The notes: generated by a model from the letters alone, not told the origin. DNA of 64,000 nt from Sinorhizobium chiapasense (GCF_036488675.1 NZ_CP133148.1:3614001-3678000), one strand, 5' to 3'; shown: positions 19,438 through 30,821, numbered from the stretch's first letter. Program-made: numbers and translations.

Positions 19438-19472
19438 GGCTTGGGGCCGGCAGGTGACGCCGGCCCCAAGCC
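19438..19472 (-). other. perfect 14-bp hairpin between sucD and sucA
   Basis: Arms GGCTTGGGGCCGGC (19438-19451) and GCCGGCCCCAAGCC (19459-19472) are perfectly complementary around a 7-nt loop. On the transcribed strand it lies 14 nt after the sucD stop, with no T-run behind it, so it does not look like a simple intrinsic terminator. It may be an mRNA-stabilising or attenuating stem that sets the sucCD:sucAB ratio; that role is inferred. Confidence 0.75.
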
Positions 19473-19486
19473 TCGCCGTTGAAATC

Positions 19487-20389
19487 TCAGCCCTTCAGGA
19501 CTTCGACCAGCGTCTTGCCGAGGCGAGCCGGCGACGGCGAAACGCGGATACCGGCCGATTCCATCGCTGCGATCTTGTCTTCCGCGCCGCCCTTGCCACC
19601 GGAGATGACCGCGCCGGCGTGGCCCATGGTGCGACCGGGAGGGGCCGTACGGCCGGCGATGAAGCCGACCATCGGCTTCTTGCGGCCGCGCTTGGCTTCG
19701 TCCTTCAGGAACTGCGCCGCGTCCTCTTCGGCCGAACCGCCGATTTCGCCGATCATGATGATCGACTTGGTCTCGTCGTCGGCGAGGAACATTTCGAGCA
19801 CGTCGATGAACTCGGTACCCTTGACCGGATCGCCGCCGATGCCGACGGCGGTGGTCTGGCCGAGACCTTCGTTGCTGGTCTGGAAGACGGCCTCGTAGGT
19901 GAGCGTACCGGAGCGCGACAGCACGCCGACCGAGCCCTTGCGGAAGATGTTGCCCGGCATGATGCCGATCTTGCATTCGTTCGGGGTGAGCACGCCCGGG
20001 CAGTTGGGGCCGATGAGACGCGAGGAGGACTTCTCCAGGCGCGCCTTGACCTTGACCATGTCGGCGACCGGTATGCCTTCGGTGATGCAGACGATCAGCG
20101 GAATTTCCGCATCGATCGCCTCGATGATCGCAGCGGCAGCACCTGCCGGCGGAACATAGATGACCGATGCATTGGCGCCGGTCGCGTCGCGGCCTTCGGC
20201 AACAGACGCGAAGATCGGGAGCTGCTCGCCCTTGGCGCCGGTCCAGGTCTCGCCACCCTTCTTCGGATGGATGCCGCCGACCATCTTCGTGCCGTGATAG
20301 GCGAGCGCCTGTTCGGTATGGAAGGTGCCGGTCTTGCCGGTCAGGCCCTGAACGAGGACCTTGGTGTCTTTGTTGATCAGGATGGACAT
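19487..20389 (-). CDS. sucD: succinyl-CoA synthetase subunit alpha
   Basis: CoA-binding subunit of succinyl-CoA synthetase, carrying the phosphohistidine intermediate of the TCA-cycle substrate-level phosphorylation step. It is 300 aa and starts [24 protein letters not shown]. The Rossmann CoA-binding domain includes [10 protein letters not shown] and [10 protein letters not shown]. The active-site His is in [17 protein letters not shown] near residue 250. It follows sucC with a 5-bp gap. Confidence 0.99.
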   Translation of the reverse strand: MSILINKDTKVLVQGLTGKTGTFHTEQALAYHGTKMVGGIHPKKGGETWTGAKGEQLPIFASVAEGRDATGANASVIYVPPAGAAAAIIEAIDAEIPLIVCITEGIPVADMVKVKARLEKSSSRLIGPNCPGVLTPNECKIGIMPGNIFRKGSVGVLSRSGTLTYEAVFQTSNEGLGQTTAVGIGGDPVKGTEFIDVLEMFLADDETKSIIMIGEIGGSAEEDAAQFLKDEAKRGRKKPMVGFIAGRTAPPGRTMGHAGAVISGGKGGAEDKIAAMESAGIRVSPSPARLGKTLVEVLKG

Positions 20390-20394
20390 CGGCC

Positions 20395-21591
<1,197 letters not shown>

Positions 21592-21624
21592 GGGGTTGTT
21601 CCTGTCTGTTTGGCCGGATGGCGG

Positions 21625-22662
<1,038 letters not shown>

Positions 22663-22734
22663 TTAAACGGCAAATGGTAAAATATCAATGCATACTTTTC
22701 GACAGAGCAAATTCAATCGGTTAGATGATAAAAT

Positions 22735-22752
22735 TCTTACGTAAACGTAAGA
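22735..22752. other. inverted repeat, possible zapE terminator
   Basis: TCTTACG-TAAA-CGTAAGA is a 7-bp perfect inverted repeat located 22 bp past the zapE stop. On the reverse strand it is followed by ATTTTATC. The stem is short and AT-rich, so a weak terminator or an operator for the mdh promoter are both possible. Confidence 0.4.
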
Positions 22753-22773
22753 TCTTATGTCACCGTTGCGTCA

Positions 22774-23925
22774 TCAGACGACCGCTCTTGCCGGATGTTG
22801 CGCGGCATATTCCTCGCTCTGCATCTCGATCAGGCGCGACACGGTGCGGTCGAACTCGAAACCTTCGGTTCCCTTCTTCTCGGCCAGCAGGTGCTGCGGC
22901 GCGGCCGCGGCGGAGGCGAAAAGGCGCGCGCCCTGGTCGTAGAGCGCATCGACGAGGATAATGAACCGCTTGGTCTCGTTGCGCAGGTGGGGCCCCAAAT
23001 GCGGGACATGATCGAGAAAGATGGTGCTGTATTGCGTCAGGATGGCGAGATAGTCGGCGGCGCCGAGCGGCTGCGCGCAAAGGTCGGCGAAGGTGAAGCG
23101 GGCGCTATTGCCCGAAGCCTCCGGCACGCGGATCTTGCGGCCCTTGCGCGCAACTTCCGCCGCGGCGACCGGCGCCCCTGCCGTCACACAGTACCAGGCG
23201 CGATCCATGGCCGCTTCCGCGTCCGGTCCGAGCGGCGACAGCCAGACCGGATTTCCGTCGGTTTTCTGGAGGCGATAGTCCGTCTCGGTATCAAGCGAAA
23301 TGATCTCCGCGTTCGCCTTCAGCAGGTCGATGAAGGGGAGAAAGAGGCCGCGATTGAGGCCATCGCGATAGAGATCGTTCGGCTCGACGTTCGAGGTCGC
23401 GACGAGAACGCATCCCTTGGCGAAGAGTTCACCGAAGAGGCGCGCCAGGATCATCGCATCGGCGATGTCGGTGACCGAGAATTCATCGAAGCACAGGAGC
23501 CGCGCCTCGCCGAAAAGCTCGGAGGCCACCGGCGGGATCGGGTCGGCCTGCTTCGTCTCGCCATTCTTGAGTTTCTGGCGATGCTTGTAGATGCGCTCGT
23601 GCACATCCGCCATGAACTCGTGGAAATGCGCCCGTCGCTTGCGCTGGATCGGCACGGCGTCGAAAAACATGTCCATCAGCATCGTCTTGCCGCGGCCGAC
23701 ACCGCCGTGGATATAGAGACCCCTGACCGGAGCATGGTCCTTCTTGCGCGAGGCAAAGAGCCAGCCGAGCGCATTGGACTTGCGCGACGGCCTGCTGGCA
23801 AGCAGCTCGGCCGTCAGGTGATCGAGCCGCCGCGCGATCGCAATTTGCGCCGGGTCGCGCTGGCGTTCTCCGGCGGTAACGAGCGCTTCAAGCTTGTGAA
23901 GAATGCTGTCGTCTGGGTTGAGCAC
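22774..23925 (-). CDS. zapE: AFG1/ZapE family ATPase
   Basis: P-loop ATPase of the ZapE/AFG1 family; in E. coli ZapE acts at the division ring, and in mitochondria AFG1 aids complex IV quality control. Features: Walker A GGVGRGKTMLMD near residue 95, Walker B LLCFDEFSVTDIADA, and sensor-like VLVATSNVEPNDLY. Start choice is uncertain. I use GTG 23925, giving 383 aa and a homolog-like N-terminus; a TTG at 23979 would add 18 residues. It lies upstream of mdh on the same strand, but with 186 bp between them. Confidence 0.9.
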   Translation of the reverse strand: MLNPDDSILHKLEALVTAGERQRDPAQIAIARRLDHLTAELLASRPSRKSNALGWLFASRKKDHAPVRGLYIHGGVGRGKTMLMDMFFDAVPIQRKRRAHFHEFMADVHERIYKHRQKLKNGETKQADPIPPVASELFGEARLLCFDEFSVTDIADAMILARLFGELFAKGCVLVATSNVEPNDLYRDGLNRGLFLPFIDLLKANAEIISLDTETDYRLQKTDGNPVWLSPLGPDAEAAMDRAWYCVTAGAPVAAAEVARKGRKIRVPEASGNSARFTFADLCAQPLGAADYLAILTQYSTIFLDHVPHLGPHLRNETKRFIILVDALYDQGARLFASAAAAPQHLLAEKKGTEGFEFDRTVSRLIEMQSEEYAAQHPARAVV

Positions 23926-24039
23926 GCGGCACCCGAGGTGAGCAAGGAGCGATTTCGGTAGGAGGCGCGGGACGGGCAAGGCTGCTCACACGTCCTCATC
24001 CCGCGTCGCATCCGGCGCAGCGCCGGGTGTTGGTGGCCA

Positions 24040-24579
24040 TCAGCGGCTGAGGCTGACCGGCTGTCCGCTGTTGGTCGAACCGTCGAAGCGCGCGTCTGCG
24101 GTCTTGTATAGGCGGGCGATCGGATTGCCGCCGCGGTCCTTGAGCACCACCTGCTTGCCGGCGACTTCCCAGGAGCCCATCGTCGTCAGCTCGCCGGCGC
24201 AGCCGCGCGTACCGCCGCGCGATCCGCTGCCGAGGTTCGTAAGCGTCAGGAACATGTCGCAGGAGCTGCCGGCACTCGATACGCGCCAATTGCCGACCAT
24301 CGATTCCTTCGTCACGTCGAGTGCGTTCGGGGCGGCCGCAACTTGCGTGCCGGCCGGCGCACCGCCGGCTGCCGCCGTGCCGGCCGTGGGTGCCGCCGGG
24401 AACTGCGAGGTGTTCGTCGTCGGGTCGGGGAGTTGGCTCGACGAAACCGTCGGAACGGGCTGGGCCTGCAGCGGAGCAGGTGAAACATCCCGAGAACCGA
24501 AACCACCAAAGGATGTCCGCTGGCATCCGGTCAGCGCAAGCACAACCGCCAGCCCCGCCGCCGCATGAAAAACCCGCAT
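24040..24579 (-). CDS. Omp19-like outer-membrane lipoprotein, protease-inhibitor (Inh) domain
   Basis: A 179-aa lipoprotein. It starts [20 protein letters not shown]: a signal peptide with lipobox L-T-G-C, predicted lipidated Cys 19. A Pro/Ala/Thr-rich linker (about 30-90) leads to a C-terminal domain containing [27 protein letters not shown] and KQVVLKD, ending QPVSLSR. The layout and ending resemble Brucella Omp19, a lipoprotein with an AprI/Inh-type fold reported to inhibit host proteases. The two cysteines in the domain could pair. The ATG at 24579 gives a clean signal peptide; an upstream ATG at 24603 is also in frame. Confidence 0.85.
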   Translation of the reverse strand: MRVFHAAAGLAVVLALTGCQRTSFGGFGSRDVSPAPLQAQPVPTVSSSQLPDPTTNTSQFPAAPTAGTAAAGGAPAGTQVAAAPNALDVTKESMVGNWRVSSAGSSCDMFLTLTNLGSGSRGGTRGCAGELTTMGSWEVAGKQVVLKDRGGNPIARLYKTADARFDGSTNSGQPVSLSR

Positions 24580-24776
24580 GTCTCTTACCCCCGATATCTT
24601 CATCGAACCATGATGCAACGCGATAATAATGGCCGAACTACAGCAAATCCACCTGTCAAATCAAGGGAAGGCATTTCAGCAGTACCTGTTGCACGATTGA
24701 AACGCCGGGGCGCATGGGTGCACTCTAGGTTCCCTCGACGCCGAAAATGCCGCAAGGCCGGGCGGCGCAAATACAA

Positions 24777-25373
24777 TCAGTGATTGACGCCGGCATAGGC
24801 GCGGTCGCCCCAGAGCGCCTCGACCGTCCGGTTCCTGCCGCAGCCGTTCCTGTAGTACCAGTAGCGGATCGGGTTTCGGGCGCCGAAGTCCTGATGATAG
24901 TCCTCGGCCGGCCAGAACTTTGCGGCACCCTCGACCGGCGTGACGATCGGCTTTCCGAGTTCGGCCTCGGCCTTGATCTTTCCCGCCTTCGCGTCCATCG
25001 CCTGCCGCTCGTCAAGCGCGTAGATCGCGGTCGAGTAGGCAAAGCCGCGATCGCAGAACTGGCCGCCGCCGTCCGTCGGATCGGTCGTGTGGAACAGCAC
25101 CGAGACAAGTGTCGAATAGGCAACCCTGTCCGGATCGAACTTGATGCGGACGACCTCGCGATGGCCGCCGCTCACGTAATCTTCATAGGTCGGATTGGCG
25201 CTCGTGCCACCGGCATAGCCCGAGATCGTCTCGAGAACGCCCGGCACTCCGTCGAAATCGGTCTCGACGCACCAGAAACAGCCGCCGGCAAACAGCGCAA
25301 ACTGCGGCTCGGCCGCCCGCGCCGGCAAGGTCAGCAAGCACCCGGCGGCAAGTGCAAACAACAAATGATTCAT
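24777..25373 (-). CDS. msrA: peptide methionine sulfoxide reductase MsrA, exported
   Basis: Reduces methionine-S-sulfoxide in oxidised proteins. It is 198 aa. The N-terminus MNHLLFALAAGCLLTLPARA-AE is a signal peptide with an AxA site, so this copy should act in the periplasm. The catalytic motif GGCFWCVE puts the nucleophile at Cys 32, followed by GVPGVLETISGYAGG and YEDYVSGGHREVVRI, conserved in MsrA. Possible resolving cysteines are in GGQFCDRGF and RNGCGRN. No msrB lies beside it. Confidence 0.95.
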   Translation of the reverse strand: MNHLLFALAAGCLLTLPARAAEPQFALFAGGCFWCVETDFDGVPGVLETISGYAGGTSANPTYEDYVSGGHREVVRIKFDPDRVAYSTLVSVLFHTTDPTDGGGQFCDRGFAYSTAIYALDERQAMDAKAGKIKAEAELGKPIVTPVEGAAKFWPAEDYHQDFGARNPIRYWYYRNGCGRNRTVEALWGDRAYAGVNH

Positions 25374-25466
25374 CGCAATCTCCGATCCCCACCTAAAGCT
25401 ATGAGGACCGCCGAAAGTTTCAAAATCAAATGCCGACACGGGGCCGTGAAGTTCGTGAAATACGCC

Positions 25467-25516
25467 AGAGCGGGATGAGGAAAAGTGTGCGCGGTTTTCC
25501 GCCCGCATCCCGCTCT
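25467..25516. repeat. palindromic intergenic repeat (M2-like)
   Basis: Long arms AGAGCGGGATG (25467-25477) and CATCCCGCTCT (25506-25516) enclose GAGGAAAAGTGTGCGCGGTT and a TTTTCC segment, sharing the GGAAAAGTGTG core with the M2 copies. It lies between msrA and the sdh operon end. Confidence 0.7.
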
Positions 25517-25578
25517 AACTTTATTAGTGCCGATCACGCTTATGATTTTGGGTCGATTCGACCCAACCATCGAGATCT

Positions 25579-25605
25579 GACGGCGGGCCGGAAAGCCCCG
25601 CCGTC
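25579..25605 (-). terminator. hairpin downstream of sdhB
   Basis: GACGGCGGG (25579-25587) pairs perfectly with CCCGCCGTC (25597-25605), 28 bp past the sdhB stop on the reverse strand. The stem is GC-rich, but no clear T-run follows, so termination is likely but not certain. Confidence 0.5.
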
Positions 25606-25632
25606 GAAGCCGTGACCGGCAAAAAGTCGGAA

Positions 25633-26412
25633 CTAGACCCTGCGCTCGACCAGCATCTTCTTGATTTCGCCGATCGCCTTGGCCGGGTTGAGACCCTTCG
25701 GACAGGCCTGGGCGCAGTTCATGATCGTGTGGCAGCGGTAGAGCCGGAACGGATCCTCGAGATTGTCGAGCCGCTCGCCGGTCGCCTCGTCGCGGCTATC
25801 GATCAGCCAGCGATAGGCCTGCAAGAGAACGGCCGGGCCGAGATAGCGGTCGCCGTTCCACCAGTAGCTCGGACAGGAGGTCGAGCAGCAGGCGCAAAGG
25901 ATGCACTCGTAGAGGCCGTCGAGCTTCAGGCGGTCCTCGTGGCTCTGCTTCCATTCCTTGGCCGGCGTCGGCGAAACGGTCTTCAGCCAGGGCTCGATCG
26001 AGCGGTGCTGGGCATAGAAATTGGTGAGATCCGGCACCAGATCCTTGACCACCGGCATATGCGGCAGCGGGTAGATCTTCACCGTTCCCTTGATCTCGTC
26101 CATGCCCTTGGTGCAGGCGAGCGTGTTGGTGCCGTCGATGTTCATCGCGCAGGAGCCGCAGATGCCCTCGCGACAGGAGCGACGCAGCGTCAGCGTCGGG
26201 TCGATCTTGTTCTTGATGTAGAGCAGGCCGTCGAGCACCATCGGACCGCAGTCGTCGATGTCGATATAGTAGGTGTCGACGCGCGGGTTCTTGCCGTCGT
26301 CCGGATTCCAGCGATAGACGCGGTATTCGCGCAGGTTCGTCGCGCCGACCGGCTTCGGCCAGACCTTGCCTTCGTTGACCTGCGAGTTCTTGGGAAGTGC
26401 GAGTTCAACCAT
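25633..26412 (-). CDS. sdhB: succinate dehydrogenase iron-sulfur subunit
   Basis: Electron-transfer subunit of complex II, on the cytoplasmic face of the inner membrane. At 259 aa it has the usual three clusters: 2Fe-2S ligands in [13 protein letters not shown] and TLAC (about residues 70-95), 4Fe-4S in [13 protein letters not shown] near 165, and 3Fe-4S in [17 protein letters not shown] near 225. It is the last gene of sdhCDAB, 18 bp after sdhA. Confidence 0.99.
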   Translation of the reverse strand: MVELALPKNSQVNEGKVWPKPVGATNLREYRVYRWNPDDGKNPRVDTYYIDIDDCGPMVLDGLLYIKNKIDPTLTLRRSCREGICGSCAMNIDGTNTLACTKGMDEIKGTVKIYPLPHMPVVKDLVPDLTNFYAQHRSIEPWLKTVSPTPAKEWKQSHEDRLKLDGLYECILCACCSTSCPSYWWNGDRYLGPAVLLQAYRWLIDSRDEATGERLDNLEDPFRLYRCHTIMNCAQACPKGLNPAKAIGEIKKMLVERRV

Positions 26413-26430
26413 GTGCCTTAGTCCTCGAGA

Positions 26431-28272
26431 TCAGTACACGCGCGCCTTCGGGGCGATCTTCATCGGATCGATGCCCTCGGCGATCAGGTCGGTGTGAACC
26501 GGGCGGTAGTCGAGCCGGACATCGCCGGCCTCGTTGATCCAGGCAAGCGTATGCTTGCGCCAGTTGACGTCGTCGCGCCCCCCGAACGGGCCTTCGGTGT
26601 AATCCTCGCGCGCATGCGACCCACGGCTCTCCTTGCGTGCCTCGGCGCCGTAGATGGTCGTGATGGCATTGGCCATCAGGTTTTCCAGCTCCAGCGTTTC
26701 GACAAGGTCGGAGTTCCAGATCATCGAGCGGTCGGTGACCTTGACGTCGGAAAGTTCCTTCCAGATTTCCGAGAGCCGGCGGCAGCCGGATTCGAGCGAT
26801 TCCTGCGTGCGGAAGACGGCGGCGTCCTCCTGCATGGCGCGCTGCATCTTCTCGCGCAGCACTGCCGTCGGGGTCCTGCCATTGGCGTGACGCAGGCGGT
26901 CGAAGCGCTCGACGATGCGGTCGCAGGCAGCGGTGTTGAGCGCCGGCATCGATTCGTTGCGGTCGATGATCTGGCCGGCGCGGATCGCCGCGGCGCGACC
27001 GAAGACGACGAGGTCGATCAGCGAGTTGGAACCGAGGCGGTTTGCGCCGTGAACCGAGGCGCAGCCCGCTTCGCCGACTGCCATCAGGCCGGGCGCGATG
27101 CGCTCGGGGTTCTGGCCGTCGGCGTTCAGGACCTCGCCCCAATAGTTGGTCGGAATCCCGCCCATGTTGTAGTGGACGGTCGGCAGCACCGGGATCGGCT
27201 CGCGGGTGACGTCGACGCCGGCAAAGATCTTCGCGCTCTCGGAAATGCCCGGCAGGCGCTCATGCAGCACGGCCGGATCGAGATGGTCGAGGTGCAGGAA
27301 GATGTGGTCCTTGTTCTTGCCGACGCCGCGGCCTTCGCGGATTTCCAGCGTCATGCAGCGCGAGACGACGTCGCGCGAGGCGAGATCCTTGGCGGACGGG
27401 GCATAACGCTCCATGAAACGCTCGCCTTCCGAATTGACGAGATAACCGCCTTCGCCGCGCGCGCCTTCGGTGATCAGGCATCCGGAGCCGTAGATGCCGG
27501 TCGGATGGAACTGCACGAACTCCATGTCCTGGAGTGGCAGGCCGGCGCGGGCGATCATGCCGCCGCCGTCGCCGGTGCAGGTATGCGCCGACGTCGCCGA
27601 GAAATAGGCGCGGCCATAGCCGCCGGTCGCCAGCACCACCATCTTCGCCGAGAAGCGGTGGATCGTGCCGTCGTCGAGGTTCCAGGCGACGACGCCGGTG
27701 CAGCGCCCGTCGTCCGACATGATCAGGTCGATGGCGAAATATTCGATGAAGAATTCGGCGTTGTTCCGAAGCGACTGGCCGTAGAGCGTGTGCAGAATTG
27801 CGTGGCCGGTGCGGTCGGCAACCGCGCAGGTGCGCTGCACAGGCGGGCCTTCGCCGTAATTCTGCATGTGGCCGCCGAAGGGCCGCTGATAGATCTTGCC
27901 TTCCTCGTTGCGCGAAAACGGCACGCCGTAGTGTTCGAGTTCATAGACCGCCTTCGGCGCTTCCATGGTGAGATACTGCATGGCGTCGACGTCGCCAAGC
28001 CAGTCGGACCCCTTGACCGTGTCGTAGAGATGCCATTGCCAGCTGTCGGGCGTCATGTTCTGCAGCGACGCCGCGATCCCGCCCTGGGCCGCGACGGTGT
28101 GCGAACGCGTCGGGAAAACCTTGGTGATGCAGGCGGTCTTGAGCCCCTGTTCGGCCATGCCGAGGGTCGCGCGGAGCCCCGCGCCGCCAGCGCCGACGAC
28201 GACGACGTCGAAGGCGTGATCGACATATTGGTAAGCCCTGCCGTTTGCAGCGGGTGAACTGTTCGATGCCAT
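26431..28272 (-). CDS. sdhA: succinate dehydrogenase flavoprotein subunit
   Basis: Catalytic subunit of complex II, oxidising succinate to fumarate with covalently bound FAD. It is 613 aa from ATG 28272 ([21 protein letters not shown]). It has the Rossmann motif [11 protein letters not shown], the flavinylation-site His in [12 protein letters not shown] near residue 55, and active-site segments [13 protein letters not shown] and [13 protein letters not shown] frame six residues longer is possible. It lies between sdhD (7 bp) and sdhB (18 bp). Confidence 0.99.
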   Translation of the reverse strand: MASNSSPAANGRAYQYVDHAFDVVVVGAGGAGLRATLGMAEQGLKTACITKVFPTRSHTVAAQGGIAASLQNMTPDSWQWHLYDTVKGSDWLGDVDAMQYLTMEAPKAVYELEHYGVPFSRNEEGKIYQRPFGGHMQNYGEGPPVQRTCAVADRTGHAILHTLYGQSLRNNAEFFIEYFAIDLIMSDDGRCTGVVAWNLDDGTIHRFSAKMVVLATGGYGRAYFSATSAHTCTGDGGGMIARAGLPLQDMEFVQFHPTGIYGSGCLITEGARGEGGYLVNSEGERFMERYAPSAKDLASRDVVSRCMTLEIREGRGVGKNKDHIFLHLDHLDPAVLHERLPGISESAKIFAGVDVTREPIPVLPTVHYNMGGIPTNYWGEVLNADGQNPERIAPGLMAVGEAGCASVHGANRLGSNSLIDLVVFGRAAAIRAGQIIDRNESMPALNTAACDRIVERFDRLRHANGRTPTAVLREKMQRAMQEDAAVFRTQESLESGCRRLSEIWKELSDVKVTDRSMIWNSDLVETLELENLMANAITTIYGAEARKESRGSHAREDYTEGPFGGRDDVNWRKHTLAWINEAGDVRLDYRPVHTDLIAEGIDPMKIAPKARVY

Positions 28273-28279
28273 GACGAAA

Positions 28280-28660
28280 TTACCCTGCAAAAGCGATCTT
28301 CAGGATGGCGAAAAGACAGAGTCCGCCGATCGCGATCGCGAAAAATGTGTTGAGCATGAGAAGAGCGATCTTGATGCCTTCCGCATGCACGTAATCTTCG
28401 ATGATCACCTGCATGCCGAGCCTCATATGGGTGAGACCGGAAAGGAGAACGAGACCCATGATCACCGCGACGAACGGATTGGAGAGCGCCGCGACGACCT
28501 CCGCATGGGGAGCGCCGGCATAGCGGGCCACGAAGAAGGCGAAGAAGATCAGCAGCGGAACGTTCGCGACCGCCGTCAGGCGCTGGCGCCAGAAATGATC
28601 GGTCCCCTCCTTGGCGGAGCCGAGGCCGCGAACCTTGGCGAGAGGTGTGCGCATGTCCAT
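28280..28660 (-). CDS. sdhD: succinate dehydrogenase membrane anchor subunit
   Basis: A 126-aa membrane anchor that with SdhC binds heme b and ubiquinone. It starts [24 protein letters not shown], then three hydrophobic helices: [42 protein letters not shown] and [23 protein letters not shown]. The His in GLTHMRLG and the Tyr in EDYVHAEG are in the expected heme/quinone positions. The start at 28660 lies 11 bp after the sdhC stop. Confidence 0.96.
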   Translation of the reverse strand: MDMRTPLAKVRGLGSAKEGTDHFWRQRLTAVANVPLLIFFAFFVARYAGAPHAEVVAALSNPFVAVIMGLVLLSGLTHMRLGMQVIIEDYVHAEGIKIALLMLNTFFAIAIGGLCLFAILKIAFAG

Positions 28661-28671
28661 GTCGTGTTCCC

Positions 28672-29067
28672 TCAGTACCGAACCAGATAGCCGATCACCC
28701 AGATCAGCAGCGTCAAGCAAACCGATCCGATGATCGTCGCCTTGGCCATCTTTGTCGCGAAATGCTTCTCGTAGCCGTAGCCGAGATCCCAGATGAAGTG
28801 GCGGATGCCGCCGAGCATGTGATGAACGAGAGCCCAGGTGTAGCCGAAGAGGACGAGCTTGCCGATCCAGGTGCCGAACAGCCAGCTGACCCAATCGTAA
28901 TAGGCCGCACCCGAGGCTGCGGCGATCAGCCACCAGGCCACGAGGATCGTGCCGAAATAGAGGGCGCCGCCGGTAATGCGATGCACAATCGACATCACCA
29001 TGGTTGGGATAGGTTTGTAGATTTGAAGATGCGGCGAGAGCGGCCGGCTTCTTGTGACATTCGTCAT
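28672..29067 (-). CDS. sdhC: succinate dehydrogenase cytochrome b556 subunit
   Basis: A 131-aa membrane subunit of complex II. It starts MTNVTRSRPLSPHLQIYKP and has the family signature SPHLQIYKP...MSIVHRITG, the heme-ligand region WALVHHMLGGIRHFIWD, and three hydrophobic helices. The frame extends 12 residues upstream without support, so ATG 29067 is used. It is the first gene of the leftward sdhCDAB operon, with its promoter in the region up to about 29200. Confidence 0.97.
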   Translation of the reverse strand: MTNVTRSRPLSPHLQIYKPIPTMVMSIVHRITGGALYFGTILVAWWLIAAASGAAYYDWVSWLFGTWIGKLVLFGYTWALVHHMLGGIRHFIWDLGYGYEKHFATKMAKATIIGSVCLTLLIWVIGYLVRY

Positions 29068-29373
29068 CGGAACCTCACGGTGTGACCGGAATGCCGCGCC
29101 CAAAACTAGACCGCTTTAGTCCGGTATCGCACACGATTGTGCGCAATTCAGTCATTCGGACCTTTAATCACCCTAAGGCTTAACGACAAGTATGCTTACG
29201 GAGCAAAATGAATAAAATCGATTAGACGAAAAACGGCATTTTTCAGCCCCGCTGAGACATGGAGCGAATTAACGATAAGCCGAGAAAACATAAGCAAATC
29301 CGTGACATTTGCCCGCAACTGGCCCAGGATGGAATTAACGATTTGTTAAGGATGGCTCGGAGGGCACGGCAGA
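29068..29373. promoter_or_regulatory. divergent intergenic region between sdhC and an exported-protein gene
   Basis: This 306-bp gap must hold the sdh promoter and that of the rightward gene. I see a perfect inverted repeat CGCACA-CGAT-TGTGCG at 29128-29143, about 60 bp before the sdhC start, a possible operator. An 11-bp direct repeat GAATTAACGAT occurs near 29265 and 29333. No clear sigma70 promoter could be picked with confidence. Confidence 0.4.
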
Positions 29374-30027
29374 ATGAATCTGTTGCGAGTGGTCGGTGCG
29401 ACCAAAGTTCTAGTGCTGGCTTGCGCCCTGGCAATGCCTGTCGGCGCGCCGGCGGCAGCGGCGAACGGCGCGAGCTTTGGCGACGTCCAGACCCGCACGC
29501 GCCATGTCAGGCTCAAACACGGCTTCGGCCATCATGGCTTTCGCAAATTGCACCGCGGCCATCGGTTTTTCGCCGGCCATCGCCGGCACCGCTCCGTCAT
29601 GTCCGGCATCGATGATTTCCCGGCCTTCACTTCGCAGGGCCTGCCCGACGTTCAGACCCGCACCCGGCACGTGCGGCTGAAGCATCACTTTAGGCGCTTC
29701 GCGGGGCGTGATTGGCGCCGGGACCATGGTGTAGTCGTGATCGGCGGCGGATACGGCTTCGGGCCATACAACGGCATAGGGTCCTATGGCGGCGACGACT
29801 TTCCTTCGGTGACGCCCGGTATCGGAACCTATGCCGGCGGCATTTCCGCCTTCCGGCAGGAGGGCAACGGCATCTATTTCAGCCAGTACGGCGACTACAA
29901 CTATTTTACAGAGGGTGCGGTCGACCCCGCCCCGCCGCTGAAGCGTGCGAAGATCATCGTCGTATCGCCCCAACCGAACGACCGCGTCTGCTCGTGGGAG
30001 CACGGCGTCTGCGTCATCCGGCCATAG
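29374..30027 (+). CDS. exported basic protein with internal duplication, unknown function
   Basis: A 217-aa protein that I do not recognise. It starts MNLLRVVGATKVLVLACALAMPVGAPAAAANG, a signal peptide. The 13-residue motif DVQTRTRHVRLKH occurs twice (about residues 37 and 92), each followed by a His/Arg/Phe-rich run (HGFGHHGFRKLHRGHRFF; HHFRRFAGRDWRRDHG). The second half is Gly/Tyr-rich (GGGYGFGPYNG, YFSQYGDYNYF), then KIIVVSP and two cysteines near the end (RVCSWEHGVCVIRP), similar to the ends of many small rhizobial exported proteins. It may bind metal, nucleic acid or envelope polymer; none is shown. Confidence 0.8.
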   Translation: MNLLRVVGATKVLVLACALAMPVGAPAAAANGASFGDVQTRTRHVRLKHGFGHHGFRKLHRGHRFFAGHRRHRSVMSGIDDFPAFTSQGLPDVQTRTRHVRLKHHFRRFAGRDWRRDHGVVVIGGGYGFGPYNGIGSYGGDDFPSVTPGIGTYAGGISAFRQEGNGIYFSQYGDYNYFTEGAVDPAPPLKRAKIIVVSPQPNDRVCSWEHGVCVIRP

Positions 30028-30035
30028 GCCTGTAC

Positions 30036-30097
30036 GAGCAACAACGGAAAAGCGTTTGACGGCCTTCCGTCCGGAACTGCGCAGTTTCAAGGAGCGA
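30036..30097. repeat. short palindromic repeat (M2 family)
   Basis: Arms around GGAAAAGCG and CTTCCGTCCGGAACTGCGCA, followed by GTTTCAAGGAG, an M2 layout. It lies between convergent genes, and its right end includes the stop codon of the methyltransferase gene (TGA at 30087-30089). Confidence 0.7.
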
Positions 30098-30755
30098 CAT
30101 CGGCTTCGGCCGGCTCGAAGCGCCAGACGGTCGTGCGCTTCACCTCGCTGTCCTCGAGCGCTCGCGTGACCGGCACTTCATAGGTTGCGAGCGCCGTCAT
30201 CATCTGCCGCGGGCAATAGGCGCGCCCCGGGTCGCCGACGAGTACCATCGCGCCAGCCCTCGCCAGCCCGGCAAGCCAGGGTCGAAGCAGATCGGCAAAG
30301 CCCTTGTCATAGAAGACGTCGCCGGCGAGATAGACATCGGCGAGCTTCGGCTCGCCGATGATGTTCCGATCGCTGAATGCGATTTCGACGCCGTTCAATT
30401 CCGCATTCAACCGTACCGCCGTCTCTGCCCAGGGATCGATATCGACGGCAAGGACGGAAGAGGCGCCCGCCTTCATCGCCGCGATCGCGACGAGGCCGGA
30501 GCCGGAGGCGAAATCGACGACGCGGCGGCCGCGCACGGTTTCCGAGTGATCGAGAACGTAGCGCGCAAGCCCCTGCCCGCCTGCCCAGGCGAAGGCCCAG
30601 AAGGGCGGCGGCAGCCCGATCTCTTCCAACTCCTCTTCCGTCTTCAGCCAGAGGTCATGCGCTTCGCTCGCAAGACGCAGGCGGATTTCCGGCACATGCG
30701 GCGGGGTAAGTACACCGGTATTGGCGCGGATGAAGCTTTCGGGATCGGTCTTCAA
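30087..30755 (-). CDS. class I SAM-dependent methyltransferase, nicotinamide N-methyltransferase/ETFB-KMT-like
   Basis: A 222-aa Rossmann-fold methyltransferase. Visible motifs: FWAFAWAGGQGLARYVLDH, then motif I VVDFASGSGLVAIAAMKAGA, acidic VLAVDIDPWAE, and motif IV-like DVYLAGDVFYDKG. This matches COG3897, close to eukaryotic ETFB lysine methyltransferase. The substrate is unproven. Start: a GTG at 30812 is in frame but lies in a palindromic repeat, so I prefer TTG 30755 (first residues (M)KTDPESFIRANTG). It is last in a leftward tsaD-gpsA-YciI-EVE-methyltransferase series. Confidence 0.85.
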   Translation of the reverse strand: MKTDPESFIRANTGVLTPPHVPEIRLRLASEAHDLWLKTEEELEEIGLPPPFWAFAWAGGQGLARYVLDHSETVRGRRVVDFASGSGLVAIAAMKAGASSVLAVDIDPWAETAVRLNAELNGVEIAFSDRNIIGEPKLADVYLAGDVFYDKGFADLLRPWLAGLARAGAMVLVGDPGRAYCPRQMMTALATYEVPVTRALEDSEVKRTTVWRFEPAEADVAP

Positions 30756-30771
30756 TGCAAGGGCTCTCAGA

Positions 30772-30814
30772 GCGTGATCCGAAAAGTTGGTGCCGGTTTT
30801 CGGATAAATCACGC
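30772..30814. repeat. palindromic repeat with GCGTGAT / ATCACGC arms
   Basis: GCGTGATCCGAAAAG (30772-30786) pairs with TTTTCGG and ATCACGC around TTGGTGCCGG. It lies between the EVE gene stop and the methyltransferase start and provides a spurious in-frame GTG for the latter. It is a different sequence variant from M2 but has similar architecture. Confidence 0.65.
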
Positions 30815-30821
30815 GAAAAAA

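Noticed and set aside
26494..28257. 587-aa forward reading frame
   Set aside because: Antisense to sdhA.
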